A DNA stretch of 64,000 nucleotides from CAXBBB01 sp963793245 (GCA_963793245.1 CAWBZG010000005.1:806001-870000), one strand, 5' to 3'; shown: positions 16,726 to 26,160, numbered from the stretch's first letter. Notes: a model not told the origin generated them from the sequence alone. Numbers and translations: made by a program.

Positions 16726-18519
16726 CTAGGACCACTCGTGGGCTTCTACCAACGCTCCATTGCCGCTGACCGAGAGGGCGCTCGCTTGCACCTTCGGATC
16801 GTCCTCCACCTGGAACGCACCGATGGCATCGCGGAGCGTCTCAGCTTGCTGCTGGAGCACGCCGCCGATGCGACTGATATCGGCAGCTTCGGTCGCGGCG
16901 GAGGCAGCCGAAGCCCGTAGCGCCCCGGCACGAGCGGCGACCGTCTCACTCGTCGCTGCCTGCTCTTCGGTCGCCGCAGCGATCTGCATGATGCGCTCGC
17001 GTGCGACTTGCGTACCGGCTACAATGGCTTGGAGCGAACGCCCCGCGTCTTCCGCCGACTTCACGCCCTGCTCGATCTCGGTGCGGCTATGGGCGATGGC
17101 ATCGACCGCGGCGGACGTATCCGTGCGGATCGTTTCGACCATGCGTTCGATGTCTCGTGTGGCCGACGCGGTGCGCTCGGCGAGTTTGCGCACCTCGTCG
17201 GCGACGACGGCGAATCCGCGCCCGCTCTCGCCTGCTCGGGCGGCTTCGATGGTCGCATTGAGGGCCAGCAGGTTGGTCTGCTCGGCGATCTCCGAGATCG
17301 TGGCCGTGATCGTGCCGATCTCCTGGCTCGACGTTCCCAGCCGCTGGATCGTGGCCGACGCCTCGGATGAAATACGCGCCACCTCGCGCACCTTCTCTAC
17401 GGTCCGGTTCATGACCTCGCCTCCGTCCTGGGCACGCTTACCATTGTCAGCGGCGGCGCTGGCGGCCTCTGCGGACACAATGGCGTTTTCGTTGATGGTC
17501 TGCACCATCTCGGACATGGCGTGCTCGACCTGCTGCGTCTCGTCCTCCTGACCACGCGCACTCTGCACCATCCGGTTCGCCTGTTCGTCGATGCGCGCAC
17601 TCGTCGCGCCGACCTGGTTCGCCATCTCGCGCACGTGACCGATCAGCGTTCCGATGCGCTGCGACACGGCGTCTACCGAGTCGTAGAGATCGGCGAGCGG
17701 TTCGTCGTCGGGGCAGCGGTTTGCGCGGTACACCAGATCTCCCTGAGCCACGCGCGCCAGTCCCTCACGCAACCGCTCGACGCTGGCCTCAATGTGGCGC
17801 GTCCGCTCCTCGGTCGCCATGCGCTCGGCTTCGGCAGCCGAGTGTGCGTGCTGAGCTGCCAGACGAGCGGTTTCAGCGGCTTCAGACACGTCCTCGGTGT
17901 CGACTTGCGACTGAGCCATCCGCTGCTGCTGCTTCCAGCCGTGGGTGCATCCGATGATCAAGAAGGCGACTTCAAAGACTACCCATGCGGCATGCTCCAG
18001 CACGCGCCAGATCGCGAAATACGAATCGTAGAAAATCGACTGCGGAAAGAACGCACCGCGCAGCAAGTGATCGGCGGCGATGACGACCGTCGCCACGATC
18101 AGCACTTTGGGGCTGCGATAGAAAGCTAGAATCGCGAGCGAGGCGAAGATGTGGAAGTGCATTTCGAGCCGCCCGCCTGCCAGGTGGATGAGTAGCGCCG
18201 AAACCAGCATCTGACTCGCCGCCACGAAGTAGCGCGTCGCCGGAGCGGACGGATGCCGAAACGCCGCCCATGCTGCCGGGAGCGTGAGCAGACCACCTAG
18301 CAGGACGGCCGTCCAGAGGTGGAGGTGGACGCTGCTCGCCTCTCCTTCCCACGCAGACGGCGACACCAGCAGCGCGACGCCGATGGCGAACACCCACTGA
18401 GCGGGCATCAGATAGGCGAAAAACGTCGAGGCAAGACGATAGTCGGCCTCTCTGTGCGAGACGCACAACGCATCGATTCGCGCGTCGGCGGAAACGGGAG
18501 GTGAGAGGAAGTTGAACAT
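16726..18519 (-). CDS. Methyl-accepting chemotaxis protein with polytopic sensor domain
   Basis: 597 residues. The N-terminal ~200 residues hold about six hydrophobic helices instead of a periplasmic ligand domain, with conserved GGRLEMHFHIFASLAILAFYRS and DHLLRGAFFPQSIF, a His-rich membrane sensor seen in some chemoreceptors and kinases. A HAMP-like region (about 235-290) precedes the signalling domain. The hairpin tip EIAEQTNLLALNATIEAARAGESGRGFAVVADEVRKLAERT is intact. It signals to CheA/CheW. No che genes are nearby. The convergent lptF/G stop is 14 bases away. Confidence 0.92.
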   Translation of the reverse strand: MFNFLSPPVSADARIDALCVSHREADYRLASTFFAYLMPAQWVFAIGVALLVSPSAWEGEASSVHLHLWTAVLLGGLLTLPAAWAAFRHPSAPATRYFVAASQMLVSALLIHLAGGRLEMHFHIFASLAILAFYRSPKVLIVATVVIAADHLLRGAFFPQSIFYDSYFAIWRVLEHAAWVVFEVAFLIIGCTHGWKQQQRMAQSQVDTEDVSEAAETARLAAQHAHSAAEAERMATEERTRHIEASVERLREGLARVAQGDLVYRANRCPDDEPLADLYDSVDAVSQRIGTLIGHVREMANQVGATSARIDEQANRMVQSARGQEDETQQVEHAMSEMVQTINENAIVSAEAASAAADNGKRAQDGGEVMNRTVEKVREVARISSEASATIQRLGTSSQEIGTITATISEIAEQTNLLALNATIEAARAGESGRGFAVVADEVRKLAERTASATRDIERMVETIRTDTSAAVDAIAHSRTEIEQGVKSAEDAGRSLQAIVAGTQVARERIMQIAAATEEQAATSETVAARAGALRASAASAATEAADISRIGGVLQQQAETLRDAIGAFQVEDDPKVQASALSVSGNGALVEAHEWS

Positions 18520-18553
18520 GGCAGTTGCAGGAAGGAGTAGGAAGTAGCGCCGC

Positions 18554-19153
18554 TCACGACGTCGGATTGGCGAGAGGACACCCGTAAACGGGAGCGACCT
18601 GCGGATCAGAAAGAGCGAGAGAGAGCGACGCGAGTGCTTGGGTCAGAGCGAAGCGGGCGGCGTTTCCGCCTTCGTGTCCGCGGGAACCGGTGATGCCGCC
18701 GGAAAAACGCAGCGTGCCGTCGGCGGCGTAGAGCAAGACGTGCCCAGACGTGAGCGCACCAAACCGCTTGGCATCGCGAGCGCCGGGGTCCAAGACCACG
18801 TGTGCACTGGGAAGCGCGCCGATCCGGGCGTTGAGGTCATCGCGCAGATCGAGAGGCAGCCCTTCCTGCGTCGCCATGAGGACGACCTCTATGCGCGGCG
18901 GAGAGGCGTTTCCACGTAGCGCCGACGAGAGTTCGGCCAGGGTCGCCCGGGTGCAGGGGCATTGCGGATGTGCAATCACCAGCAGCGTACCCCGTTCGCC
19001 CGGAGCCGAGAATGGAGCATCGGAAGGCCACAGCGATGGGGTCACCAGCGAATCGCCCGGCTGAGTGGCGTGATCAGAGAGCAGCACGAATCCCGTCACC
19101 ACGCAGGCGGCCCAGCAAATCAAGGCGATAGGAATCAGGCGGCGACGCGTCAC
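18554..19153 (-). CDS. RedB-like thioredoxin-fold protein
   Basis: The 199-residue protein starts with one membrane anchor (about 7-27) and has a thioredoxin-like domain with VIAHPQCPCTRATLAEL, where CPC replaces the usual CxxC, followed by VVLDPGARDAKRFGALTSGHVLLYAADGTLRFSGGITGSRGHEG. This pattern matches proteins annotated RedB. It probably sits on the outer face of the inner membrane in a redox role. The closely spaced cysteines could bind metal rather than exchange thiols. It lies 34 bases upstream of the chemoreceptor start on the same strand. Confidence 0.65.
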   Translation of the reverse strand: MTRRRLIPIALICWAACVVTGFVLLSDHATQPGDSLVTPSLWPSDAPFSAPGERGTLLVIAHPQCPCTRATLAELSSALRGNASPPRIEVVLMATQEGLPLDLRDDLNARIGALPSAHVVLDPGARDAKRFGALTSGHVLLYAADGTLRFSGGITGSRGHEGGNAARFALTQALASLSLALSDPQVAPVYGCPLANPTS

Positions 19154-19366
19154 GGCGGAAGAGGGTGTAGGTGTCTCAGCTATCGGCTGACGCCCTACTT
19201 TGTAAACCCAGCCGCGTCACTTCATCCCTTCTAATCAGGTCGTGACGTACCGCTCTTCTCATCTCGCCATCGCGGTCGCGTTTCTAGTAGGAAGTGGTTT
19301 CTTAGAAGGACGTACTGATTCCCACTCGTCGTCCTCTAGCGGCTCACAGCATCCCCGACCCCTGAC

Positions 19367-20080
19367 ATGCTATACCTCGTCCCTACGCCCGTCGGTAATC
19401 TGGAAGACGTGACGCACCGTGCGCTCCGCATCCTGCGCGAAGCCGATGTCGTCGCCTGTGAGGACACGCGCACGAGCGGCAATCTGCTGGCGCACTATGG
19501 CATCGACACGCCGCGCGTCGCCTACCACGATCACAACGAACGCCGCACCGCGCCGTGGCTCGTCGAGCGGATGCAGGCGGGCGAAACCGTCGCCTTAGTC
19601 ACCGACGCCGGAAGTCCGGGCATCTCAGATCCGGGTTTCTACCTCGTCCGAGCGGCTATCGAAGCGGGTGTCGAAGTCGTCGCGTTGCCGGGGCCGACGG
19701 CGTTCGTGCCTGCGCTGACGGCGTCCGGGCTACCGTGCGAACGGTTCGTATTCGAGGGGTTCTTGCCGCAGAAGAAAGGACGGCAGACACGCGTCCGCGA
19801 ACTGGCCGACGAGGTCCGCACGCTCGTGCTCTACGAAAGCCCGCATCGCCTTGTCCGCGCGCTCGCGCAGTTAGTCGACGAGTGGGGCGCGGACCGCCCT
19901 GCCGCCGTCTGCCGCGAGATCACCAAGAAGTTCGAGGAGGTACGACGAGGCACGCTGGCGGATCTACACGCGCACTATGCAGCGCAGACCAAGGTGCGGG
20001 GCGAGATCGTGCTGGTCGTCGCCGGGACCGGGTATGTGCCCGAAGGCGTGTTTGCGGTCGACGAAGAGGCGGACGCGTGA
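19367..20080 (+). CDS. rsmI: 16S rRNA (cytidine1402-2'-O)-methyltransferase
   Basis: 237 residues starting MLYLVPTPVGNLEDVTHRALRIL. Motifs of the tetrapyrrole-methylase fold are in order: ACEDTRTSGNLL, DAGSPGISDPG, ALPGPTAFVPALTASGLPCERFVFEGFLP, and ESPHRL. RsmI adds the 2'-O-methyl group to C1402 in the ribosomal P site. The C-terminal helical domain of longer homologues is short here, which is common. The 213 bp upstream contain no gene. Confidence 0.95.
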   Translation: MLYLVPTPVGNLEDVTHRALRILREADVVACEDTRTSGNLLAHYGIDTPRVAYHDHNERRTAPWLVERMQAGETVALVTDAGSPGISDPGFYLVRAAIEAGVEVVALPGPTAFVPALTASGLPCERFVFEGFLPQKKGRQTRVRELADEVRTLVLYESPHRLVRALAQLVDEWGADRPAAVCREITKKFEEVRRGTLADLHAHYAAQTKVRGEIVLVVAGTGYVPEGVFAVDEEADA

Positions 20081-20144
20081 TGGGCTAGCGGATCGGGATG
20101 GCCGTGTTGGGGTTTGTGTTGCCTCTGCTCTGACTTCCGACTCT

Positions 20145-20606
20145 ATGACCGACGCTCCTGCTTTCGTCCCTCCGCCTACCGTTCTCACCGACGCTGAGGA
20201 GGCTGTTCAGGCGATTCTAGCCGAGCCTGGCATACACGTCGTCCACTTCTGGGCGCCGTGGTGCGGCAACTCGGTCGACGAGCTTCCCAGGTGGCGCGCG
20301 CTGCTGAGCAAGGATCGGCCCGATGCGACGGTGGCGTTCGTGACGGTCTGGAACAACGGGAAGAGCGGGCGCGAGATGATGGACGACAACGGCATCCCGC
20401 AGGATGTAGTCGAAATCACCCAGACGGATCGCGGGCCGTCGAGCATCAAAGAGTTGCGGCGGAAGGAGTTTCTGGGCCTGCCGATGACGTGGATTCCGTC
20501 GACCTGGATCTTCCGCGGCGAGACGCTCGCCTACGCGATCAACTACGGAGAAGCGTCCGAGGCCATGCTCCGCACCCTGATCGCCGACACCGAGCGTGGC
20601 TGGTAA
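20145..20606 (+). CDS. Thioredoxin-like protein with a single active-site cysteine
   Basis: The ATG at 20145 gives 153 residues. The fold is thioredoxin-like: HVVHFWAPWCGNSVDELPRW, a long middle region with FVTVWNNGKSGREMMDDNGI, and GLPMTWIPSTWIFRGETLAYAINYGE with the cis-Pro site (IPST). The active site is WCGNS, so the resolving cysteine of CxxC is a serine. Monothiol members can act as reductases of other thiols or as trapping/binding proteins. There is no signal peptide, so it is probably cytoplasmic. It is convergent with the next gene, one base apart. Confidence 0.8.
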   Translation: MTDAPAFVPPPTVLTDAEEAVQAILAEPGIHVVHFWAPWCGNSVDELPRWRALLSKDRPDATVAFVTVWNNGKSGREMMDDNGIPQDVVEITQTDRGPSSIKELRRKEFLGLPMTWIPSTWIFRGETLAYAINYGEASEAMLRTLIADTERGW

Positions 20607-20607
20607 C

Positions 20608-20931
20608 TCAGGAGCTTGCGCGGTCGACGTTGCGGGCGCTGTAGGCCATGACCGCCCACAAGACGGCCCACGCGCCTGCAACCGGATACCACGCCGGACC
20701 GCCGAAGAGCATGACGGCCAACGTCGCCGCGTAGAGCGCGTGGTTGAGCCATTCGGGAGGCGCATCAGCGGGGCGAGCGAAGCGGATGCCCGAGAACAAC
20801 GCAACGCCTTTGAGCACGATCATCAGGACGGCGTATATGCCGACGCCCCAAAGCGCCCACCGCTGTCCGCTCCATACGGCAAAGACGGTAAACGCGAAGA
20901 CGAGCAGGTCGACGATGAGATGGCGGAGCAT
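20608..20931 (-). CDS. Small four-helix membrane protein
   Basis: A start at 20931 gives 107 residues with about four hydrophobic helices (about 5-20, 25-47, 65-80, 83-98) and the tail YSARNVDRASS. No signature motif is recognised. A far longer reading in the same frame upstream is Arg-rich and is not considered coding. Confidence 0.6.
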   Translation of the reverse strand: MLRHLIVDLLVFAFTVFAVWSGQRWALWGVGIYAVLMIVLKGVALFSGIRFARPADAPPEWLNHALYAATLAVMLFGGPAWYPVAGAWAVLWAVMAYSARNVDRASS

Positions 20932-20987
20932 AGACGCGGAGTTGGTAGAGCAAAGGTAGCACCCTCGGCTTACCAGGCGGCGGCCAA

Positions 20988-21950
20988 TCAACCGAACGGA
21001 TCGGCGTCGAGCACGAACGCAGCGGCTTGTCTGGGCATCCATCGCCACCGTCCGACTAGATCGGCGGGCGCGCATGGATCGGGTGCATCGGTCAGCCCCA
21101 ACGTCCAGCCCAGCCAGCCGACGATCTGCTCGGGCGACACGCCGCGTTCTCGAAGTGCCTCCAGCGTCCATCCGCCTTCGCGCTTGGAGACCTTTTCGCC
21201 GTCGGGCGCGAGGATCAGGCCCAGGTGAGCGAACGTCGGCGGCGGACTTCCAAGCGCTGCCATCAGCGCGATTTGCCGCGCGGTCGAGTCGAGCAAGTCG
21301 GCGCCTCGGACAACCTCGCTGATCTGCATCGCCAAATCGTCGACGACGACGGCGAGTTGGTAGGCGTAGACGCCGTCGCGCCGTTTGAGCACGAAATCGC
21401 CGACGTAGGATGCCGTGTCTTCGCAGATGCGTCCTTGCACCAGGTCGTCGGAGCACACTTCGCCGTCGTCGACTCGGAAACGCAGCGCGGCGTCGGTCGG
21501 CGGCATATCGAACCAGTCATGTGCGAGATCGGACGGTCGCCACTTGCGCGGATACGGCGGTAGACCGGACGCGCCGTGTGGAGCACTCGCCAGTTCGCGG
21601 AGGTCTTTGCGCGAGCGTCGGCACGGAAACAGCCTGCCAGACCGCGCCAGACGAGCCAGGGCCACTTCGTAGAGATCGCTGCGCTGCGATTGGAAATACG
21701 GTGCGTGCGGTCCGACTTGGGATCCGTCCGGCTGCGGCCCCTCATCCCAGTCCAGGCCGAGCCACGCCAGATCGCGCATCTGCTCGTCTGCCGCTCCGAG
21801 GACGACGCGCGGTCCGTCGAGGTCTTCGACGCGCCAGACGAACGCGCCATTCTGACTCCGCACGCTCAGCCACGCCGCCAGAGCGGTGCGCGCGTTGCCC
21901 AGGTGAATGGGGCCGGTCGGCGAGGGAGCGTAGCGTCCGCGAACGATCAC
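20988..21950 (-). CDS. gluQ: Glutamyl-Q tRNA(Asp) synthetase
   Basis: A GTG at 21950 gives a 320-residue protein starting VIVRGRYAPSPTGPIHLGN, which contains the class I HIGH-type motif. The KMSKS-type motif is EKVSKREGG. It has no anticodon-binding domain, which separates it from GltX. The enzyme glutamylates queuosine in tRNA-Asp. In E. coli a zinc is held by three Cys and a Tyr; here only one Cys (FPCRRS) and the Tyr (PPYPRKW) remain, so the zinc site seems lost. Upstream in-frame sequence overlaps the opposite-strand DUF721 gene and is rejected. Confidence 0.9.
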   Translation of the reverse strand: MIVRGRYAPSPTGPIHLGNARTALAAWLSVRSQNGAFVWRVEDLDGPRVVLGAADEQMRDLAWLGLDWDEGPQPDGSQVGPHAPYFQSQRSDLYEVALARLARSGRLFPCRRSRKDLRELASAPHGASGLPPYPRKWRPSDLAHDWFDMPPTDAALRFRVDDGEVCSDDLVQGRICEDTASYVGDFVLKRRDGVYAYQLAVVVDDLAMQISEVVRGADLLDSTARQIALMAALGSPPPTFAHLGLILAPDGEKVSKREGGWTLEALRERGVSPEQIVGWLGWTLGLTDAPDPCAPADLVGRWRWMPRQAAAFVLDADPFG

Positions 21951-22058
21951 GGGAAGAGTGGAAGGGTATCGCGACTGTCGTCTGTGAAAACCGGCGGCGA
22001 CGGTCGAGCCGGTCGGGGCATCGGTTACCTTCCCATACCGCCACTTGCTCCCCACCCG

Positions 22059-22376
22059 ATGCCCCGCACGCACCAACGCCGCTCCAACCGCACGCATCAG
22101 ACCCAATCGCTCGGAGCCGTCCTCGACCAACTGCTCGACCGGACCAACATGCGGGGCAAGATCGACGGAGTGCGCGTGGTAGAGGCGTGGGCCGAACTCG
22201 CCGGGCCTGCCATCTGCGCACGGACGCACAGCGCCAAACTCCAGTCCGACGTGCTCCACGTGCGGATGCAAACTGCCGAGTGGCGTCACGCGCTCCACAT
22301 GGAACGCAGCGGCTGGCGCGACCGACTCAACGCGCACCTGGGCGAGTCCGTCGTACGCGAGATCGTATTTCGATGA
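22059..22376 (+). CDS. DUF721 (DciA-like) protein
   Basis: 105 residues: a basic N-terminus (RTHQRRSNRTHQ), then LGAVLDQLLDRTNMRGKIDGVRVVEAWAELAGPAICARTHSAKL and VLHVRMQTAEWRHALHMERSGWRDRLN. This is the DUF721 pattern shared with DciA, a loader/operator of the replicative helicase DnaB in bacteria lacking DnaC. Many Bacteroidota carry such short members. Its stop overlaps the next start (ATGA). It is divergent from gluQ. Confidence 0.82.
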   Translation: MPRTHQRRSNRTHQTQSLGAVLDQLLDRTNMRGKIDGVRVVEAWAELAGPAICARTHSAKLQSDVLHVRMQTAEWRHALHMERSGWRDRLNAHLGESVVREIVFR

Positions 22377-23191
22377 GGGCCGGTCGCGCTGCGCTGCTGC
22401 TCATTTTGCTGGCCTTCGCTTGCGATGCCTGGGCGCAGACCGAGCCGCTCGTCATCGGCGACACGTTCACGCTCCACTCGTCGATCCTGGACGAGACGCG
22501 CCGTATCAACGTATACGCCCCTGCTGGATACACCGCGTCGGACACGCTGCGGCTGCCGGTTCTCTACATGCCGGACGGAGGCATCGGCGAGGACTTTTTG
22601 CACGTCGCCGGGCTGGTGCAGATCGGATCGCTGAACTGGACGATGCGGCCGTTCCTGCTCGTCGGCATCGAAAACACCGAACGCCGCCGCGACCTGACGC
22701 CGCCGACCGAAGTAGCGTCGGACCGCGAGATCGCGCCCATCGTGGGCGGATCGGCTGATTTCCGCGCCTTCCTGCGCGACGAGTTGATGCCTCGGGTCGA
22801 CGCGACGTACCGGACGACCGGCGAGACGGCATTGGTCGGCGAGTCGCTGGCCGGGCTGTTCGTCGTCGAAACGCTGCTCGTCGCGCCCGAGATGTTCGAC
22901 ACGTATATCGCCCTCGACCCGAGCCTGTGGTGGAACGCCGAGCAGATGCTGGCAGACGCCGACTCGCTGCCCACGGATCACGTCGCCAAGCCGACGACGC
23001 TGTTTCTCGCCGCGAGCGCGCAGCCCGAGATCGCGTTTGCCACGATCCGGCTCGCCAACCAACTCCGCGCCGACGCGCCCGCCAACCTGACCGTCCACCA
23101 TCGCGCCTACCCCGAAGAGGAGCACTGGACGATCTACCATCCCGCCGCACTCGACGCGTTTCGATTGGTCTTCGCCCGCGAGGACGAGTGA
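22373..23191 (+). CDS. Exported alpha/beta-hydrolase, esterase D/Fes-like
   Basis: 272 residues with a signal peptide (RAALLLILLAFACDAWAQ). The alpha/beta-hydrolase core has RLPVLYMPDGG, LLVGIENTERRRDLTPP, the nucleophile elbow ALVGESLAGLF (Gly-Glu-Ser-Leu-Ala-Gly), and a late EEEHWTIYHPAALDAF with the probable catalytic His. Relatives hydrolyse siderophore esters, S-formylglutathione or short acyl esters. It is translationally coupled to the DUF721 gene, though no functional link is obvious. Confidence 0.85.
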   Translation: MRAGRAALLLILLAFACDAWAQTEPLVIGDTFTLHSSILDETRRINVYAPAGYTASDTLRLPVLYMPDGGIGEDFLHVAGLVQIGSLNWTMRPFLLVGIENTERRRDLTPPTEVASDREIAPIVGGSADFRAFLRDELMPRVDATYRTTGETALVGESLAGLFVVETLLVAPEMFDTYIALDPSLWWNAEQMLADADSLPTDHVAKPTTLFLAASAQPEIAFATIRLANQLRADAPANLTVHHRAYPEEEHWTIYHPAALDAFRLVFAREDE

Positions 23192-23270
23192 CGATCAATG
23201 CCGCCGTTCCTTGCACGCGGCTCCAGCAAACCGCTTGGCGGAGGAGGGCGATTTAGCAGGCCTATCCCAA

Positions 23271-23751
23271 CTACGTGGATTGGTCGGGATAGATCACCTC
23301 GAACGACTCGCACGCAATCGGAAGGGCCTCGGTTACAGCATGCTCGGTTCCAGCGAGCACGCGCTTGTAGTACGCGCGGTGGACGCGACGCCAGTAGGCC
23401 AACGAGCCGTCGCCCTCTCCTTCCAGCGCGGCAAACTCAGCGGTCACGTCGCCTAATGGAACGATAGCGACGTGCGTCGTGCGGATGACGCATTGGGCGA
23501 CGCCGTTCCAATCGGTGACAATGTTCAGATCACCGACACTCGGGATGGGGTCGCCCTGGATTTCCAACTCAGCCAGCGACGTAGGCGGTGGCGCGTTTGA
23601 TGCCGCGCACCACCAGATCGGCGCATTGGTCGGCATCGTTCTCGTTGTCGCAGAAGTACCAAGCAGGTGGCGGATCGGCGTGCGCATCGGCTCCGTCCGG
23701 CGTGGCGCGATAGGCGGACCAAAGGGCGACGACGGACGGATGCGGGGGCAT
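23271..23751 (-). pseudogene. ASCH-domain protein, one apparent +1 frameshift
   Basis: The N-terminal frame (from 23751: MPPHPSVVALWSAYRA...VVRGIKRATAYVAG) and the C-terminal frame (SLAELEIQGDPIPSVGDLNIVTDWNG...EGEGDGSLAYWRRVHRAYY) join near 23578 to make a standard ASCH protein of about 159 residues. The span is 481 bases, 1 mod 3, fitting one extra base; the local GCCTACG can be read as GCC or GCT plus ACG. ASCH domains bind RNA or nucleotides, and some are nucleases or amidohydrolases. Confidence 0.8.
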
Positions 23752-23832
23752 GAGTCGGAGAGGGATCGGCAGGTTTTCCCAATCTACTGTGCGTGGGATT
23801 CGTAGGCTATCGGCTCACCAATCGCGCTGCTC

Positions 23833-25041
23833 GTGGACTCGACGCTCTTCACTATCCTGATCCTGCTGGCCCTCGCGACCATCGTCGCGCTGATCCAGGC
23901 GCGTCGGCGCGACCGCTGCTTGAAGAGTTTTGAGGGCTTTCCCGTGACGCTGTCGCGCGCCGATGGCAACCTGGCGTGGGGCACGCTCGACCTCTACTCG
24001 ACGGGGATGGAGTTACGTTACGCGCATCCCGTCGAGGCGGACCTGGGGCACGTCGAGCGGTCGGTGCTGACGTACAAGGAGGAGTATCCGAGCATCGTCG
24101 CGCTGTATCGGTTTCCCGAAGCGCTGTCGGGCGAGCGTGAGGAAGAGCGGCTGGCGGCGCTCGAAAACACGGCGCATCCGAGTCTGGCGCGGCGGCTGTG
24201 GCGCAAGGCTCGCAACTGGGCAGCGCTGCTGCGCGATGCCTTGGTTCAGTCGGCGGGCATGATCGTCGGGGCCGTTAGCAGCAAGAGTCCGGGTCTGGCG
24301 AAGAATCAAGCGGGGTTGCAGCAACTATCGGGCGAGGCGCTGGGGTCTGCGGGTGCGGCGTACGATCCGTTGCTCGAAGCGCACCTGTTCCGGCTCGTGA
24401 CGGTCGATCTGGTGCGCGAGGGCAAGCCGAAGCAGACGTATTGCGGCTGGCTCAAAGACTACACAACGCAGTTTATCGAAGTCGTCGACGCGTTCGCCAA
24501 CGACGCCGAGACGACGACCGAACTGCGCACCGTCGCCGCGTCCGATCCGCCCGAAGACGTTGAGATCACGTATGCCGACGGACGCGTCCGCATCCGCAAC
24601 GGAACGGACCGCCTGCTCTACGTCGCCGAGGCGTGGGCCGAGGGAGAAGCTGCCCACGCGCCACCGCCCGTCGTCCCGTTCGCTCCGCCCGGCACGACCT
24701 CCGCCAGTCCTCCGCCGGTCGCCTCACCTCGACGCGAATGGGAACGCGCCTTTGGCTGCCTCCTCCCACCCGGCACCCACGCCGACATCACCGCTCCGCC
24801 GACGCCTTTCGCCGACGTTCACGTCCGAATGGGGCCGGCGGGCCGTGTCGACTTGGTGTTGCCGCGCGCCCTCGCTCGCGTACGCCACGGCGCCGACGGG
24901 TCCGAAGCACTGAGAGCCGAGAAAACGCCCGATGGAGCCGAGCAGAAGAAAGGCCGCGCGTGGCAAGTGCTCCAGCGCGGCAGCGGCACGCCCGAAGCGC
25001 CCAGCACGGGTGCCATACCGAAGGAGGTACAGAGAGGCTGA
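23833..25041 (+). CDS. Membrane-anchored conserved protein of unknown function
   Basis: 402 residues: one N-terminal membrane helix (about 5-22), then a cytoplasmic part with GFPVTLSRADGNLAWGTLDLYSTGMELRY (a beta-rich domain), LVTVDLVREGKPKQTYCGWLKDYTTQFIEVVDA, and a Pro/Ala/Ser-rich linker (about 265-300). The C-terminal section is charged and disordered. It may begin at GTG 23833. The family is not recognised and neighbours give no hint; it is convergent with the glycosyltransferase gene, 9 bases apart. Confidence 0.7.
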   Translation: MDSTLFTILILLALATIVALIQARRRDRCLKSFEGFPVTLSRADGNLAWGTLDLYSTGMELRYAHPVEADLGHVERSVLTYKEEYPSIVALYRFPEALSGEREEERLAALENTAHPSLARRLWRKARNWAALLRDALVQSAGMIVGAVSSKSPGLAKNQAGLQQLSGEALGSAGAAYDPLLEAHLFRLVTVDLVREGKPKQTYCGWLKDYTTQFIEVVDAFANDAETTTELRTVAASDPPEDVEITYADGRVRIRNGTDRLLYVAEAWAEGEAAHAPPPVVPFAPPGTTSASPPPVASPRREWERAFGCLLPPGTHADITAPPTPFADVHVRMGPAGRVDLVLPRALARVRHGADGSEALRAEKTPDGAEQKKGRAWQVLQRGSGTPEAPSTGAIPKEVQRG

Positions 25042-25050
25042 ACCTCGCCT

Positions 25051-26160
25051 CTACAAGCGCGATGGCAGCGCCGCGCGTTCGATTTCGCTCACAAACAGGT
25101 CCGGGGCGCGGTCGGCCCAGGTGCGGAAGCGGGACGATCCGCCCGTCGTTCTGCCCAGCGACAGGAGCGCGTCGAAGTCGAAGTGATCGGCGTGGACACC
25201 GGCACCGCACTGCTCGGCGTCGCGGGCGTTGCAAAACTGCTCGAAGTGGCCTTCGACCGGGACCATCAGCGCGGGCTTGCCCAGGTACATCGCCTCGCAG
25301 ACGCTCTCGAATCCGGCTGTGCAGACCAGCCCTCGGCAGCGCGCCATGTGGTCGAGAAAGCGCTCGCCACTCAGCGGATGAAACGTCAGGCTGTCGGTCG
25401 ACTCGAAGCGCTGAGGCGACTCGCAGAACACGTGGATCGGCACGTCGGGGTGCTGCCGACTCCATCGTGCTACCTCGTCGGCGTATCCGGCGTTGAGCAG
25501 GTAGACGAGCAAGAAGCCCTCGTCGACGGTGTCCAACTCGGTCAACTGCGAGCGCAGCAGCGGCGGCACGACACGCAGAGCGGGATCGCTGGGCAACTCG
25601 GGCGCATCGTAAAACGAAAGCCCCAACCGACGCGCTGCGCCCAGGCCGACGATGCGGGTGAACAGTTTGGCGCCGACGCGCTCCATCACCCGCTCGTTGG
25701 GCCACGGATAGCTCGGGTGATGAAACATGAATTGATGCCCGACCGCGACGACCGGAATGCTGTGACGCCGTATTGCGGTGTGCAGCGCGCCAGTCAGCGA
25801 GTAAAAGTTGACGATCAGGTCGGGCCGAAAGCGCTCGATAGCGTCGTCGATCACGCGTCCCGCAGCGATCAGGTCGGGCAGTCGGCGCAGGTTCTGGCCC
25901 AGCGTGGCGAGCAGCGATACGCCTTTGCCGTCGGCAGCATGCCCGAAGCCCGGCTCGTCGTAGCGGACGACGGGGCAGCCGATGTCGTCGCGGAAGAAGC
26001 CTGGGATCTCGCGGCTCGGATTGGCTCCGACCAGGACCGCGTCGACCGAGTGACCGGCAGCGCGCAGGATCGGAGCGAGGGCGAGCGCTTGGGTCAGATG
26101 CCCGCGACCTTCGCCTTGGATGTAAAACAGGATGCGGAGCGGACGCGCGGGGTCAGCCAT
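25051..26160 (-). CDS. GT-B glycosyltransferase, MJ1255-like
   Basis: Start ATG 26160 gives 369 residues. The N-terminal domain begins ILFYIQGEGRGHLTQALALAPILRAAGHSV, the GEGRGHxTQ loop typical of this family; the C-terminal donor domain has LVCTAGFESVCEAMYLGKPALMVPVEGHFEQFCNA, a GT28-like UDP-sugar site. Members transfer sugars onto lipids or cell-surface acceptors. The start lies 8 bases inside the metallophosphatase gene, so the two are coupled; together they suggest glycolipid or LPS-like processing. The acceptor is unknown. Confidence 0.82.
   Translation of the reverse strand: MADPARPLRILFYIQGEGRGHLTQALALAPILRAAGHSVDAVLVGANPSREIPGFFRDDIGCPVVRYDEPGFGHAADGKGVSLLATLGQNLRRLPDLIAAGRVIDDAIERFRPDLIVNFYSLTGALHTAIRRHSIPVVAVGHQFMFHHPSYPWPNERVMERVGAKLFTRIVGLGAARRLGLSFYDAPELPSDPALRVVPPLLRSQLTELDTVDEGFLLVYLLNAGYADEVARWSRQHPDVPIHVFCESPQRFESTDSLTFHPLSGERFLDHMARCRGLVCTAGFESVCEAMYLGKPALMVPVEGHFEQFCNARDAEQCGAGVHADHFDFDALLSLGRTTGGSSRFRTWADRAPDLFVSEIERAALPSRL

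Noticed and set aside
20608..21456. 282-residue minus-strand protein
   Set aside because: The upstream part is Arg-rich antisense of gluQ in another frame; only the last 107 residues from 20931 look like a membrane protein.
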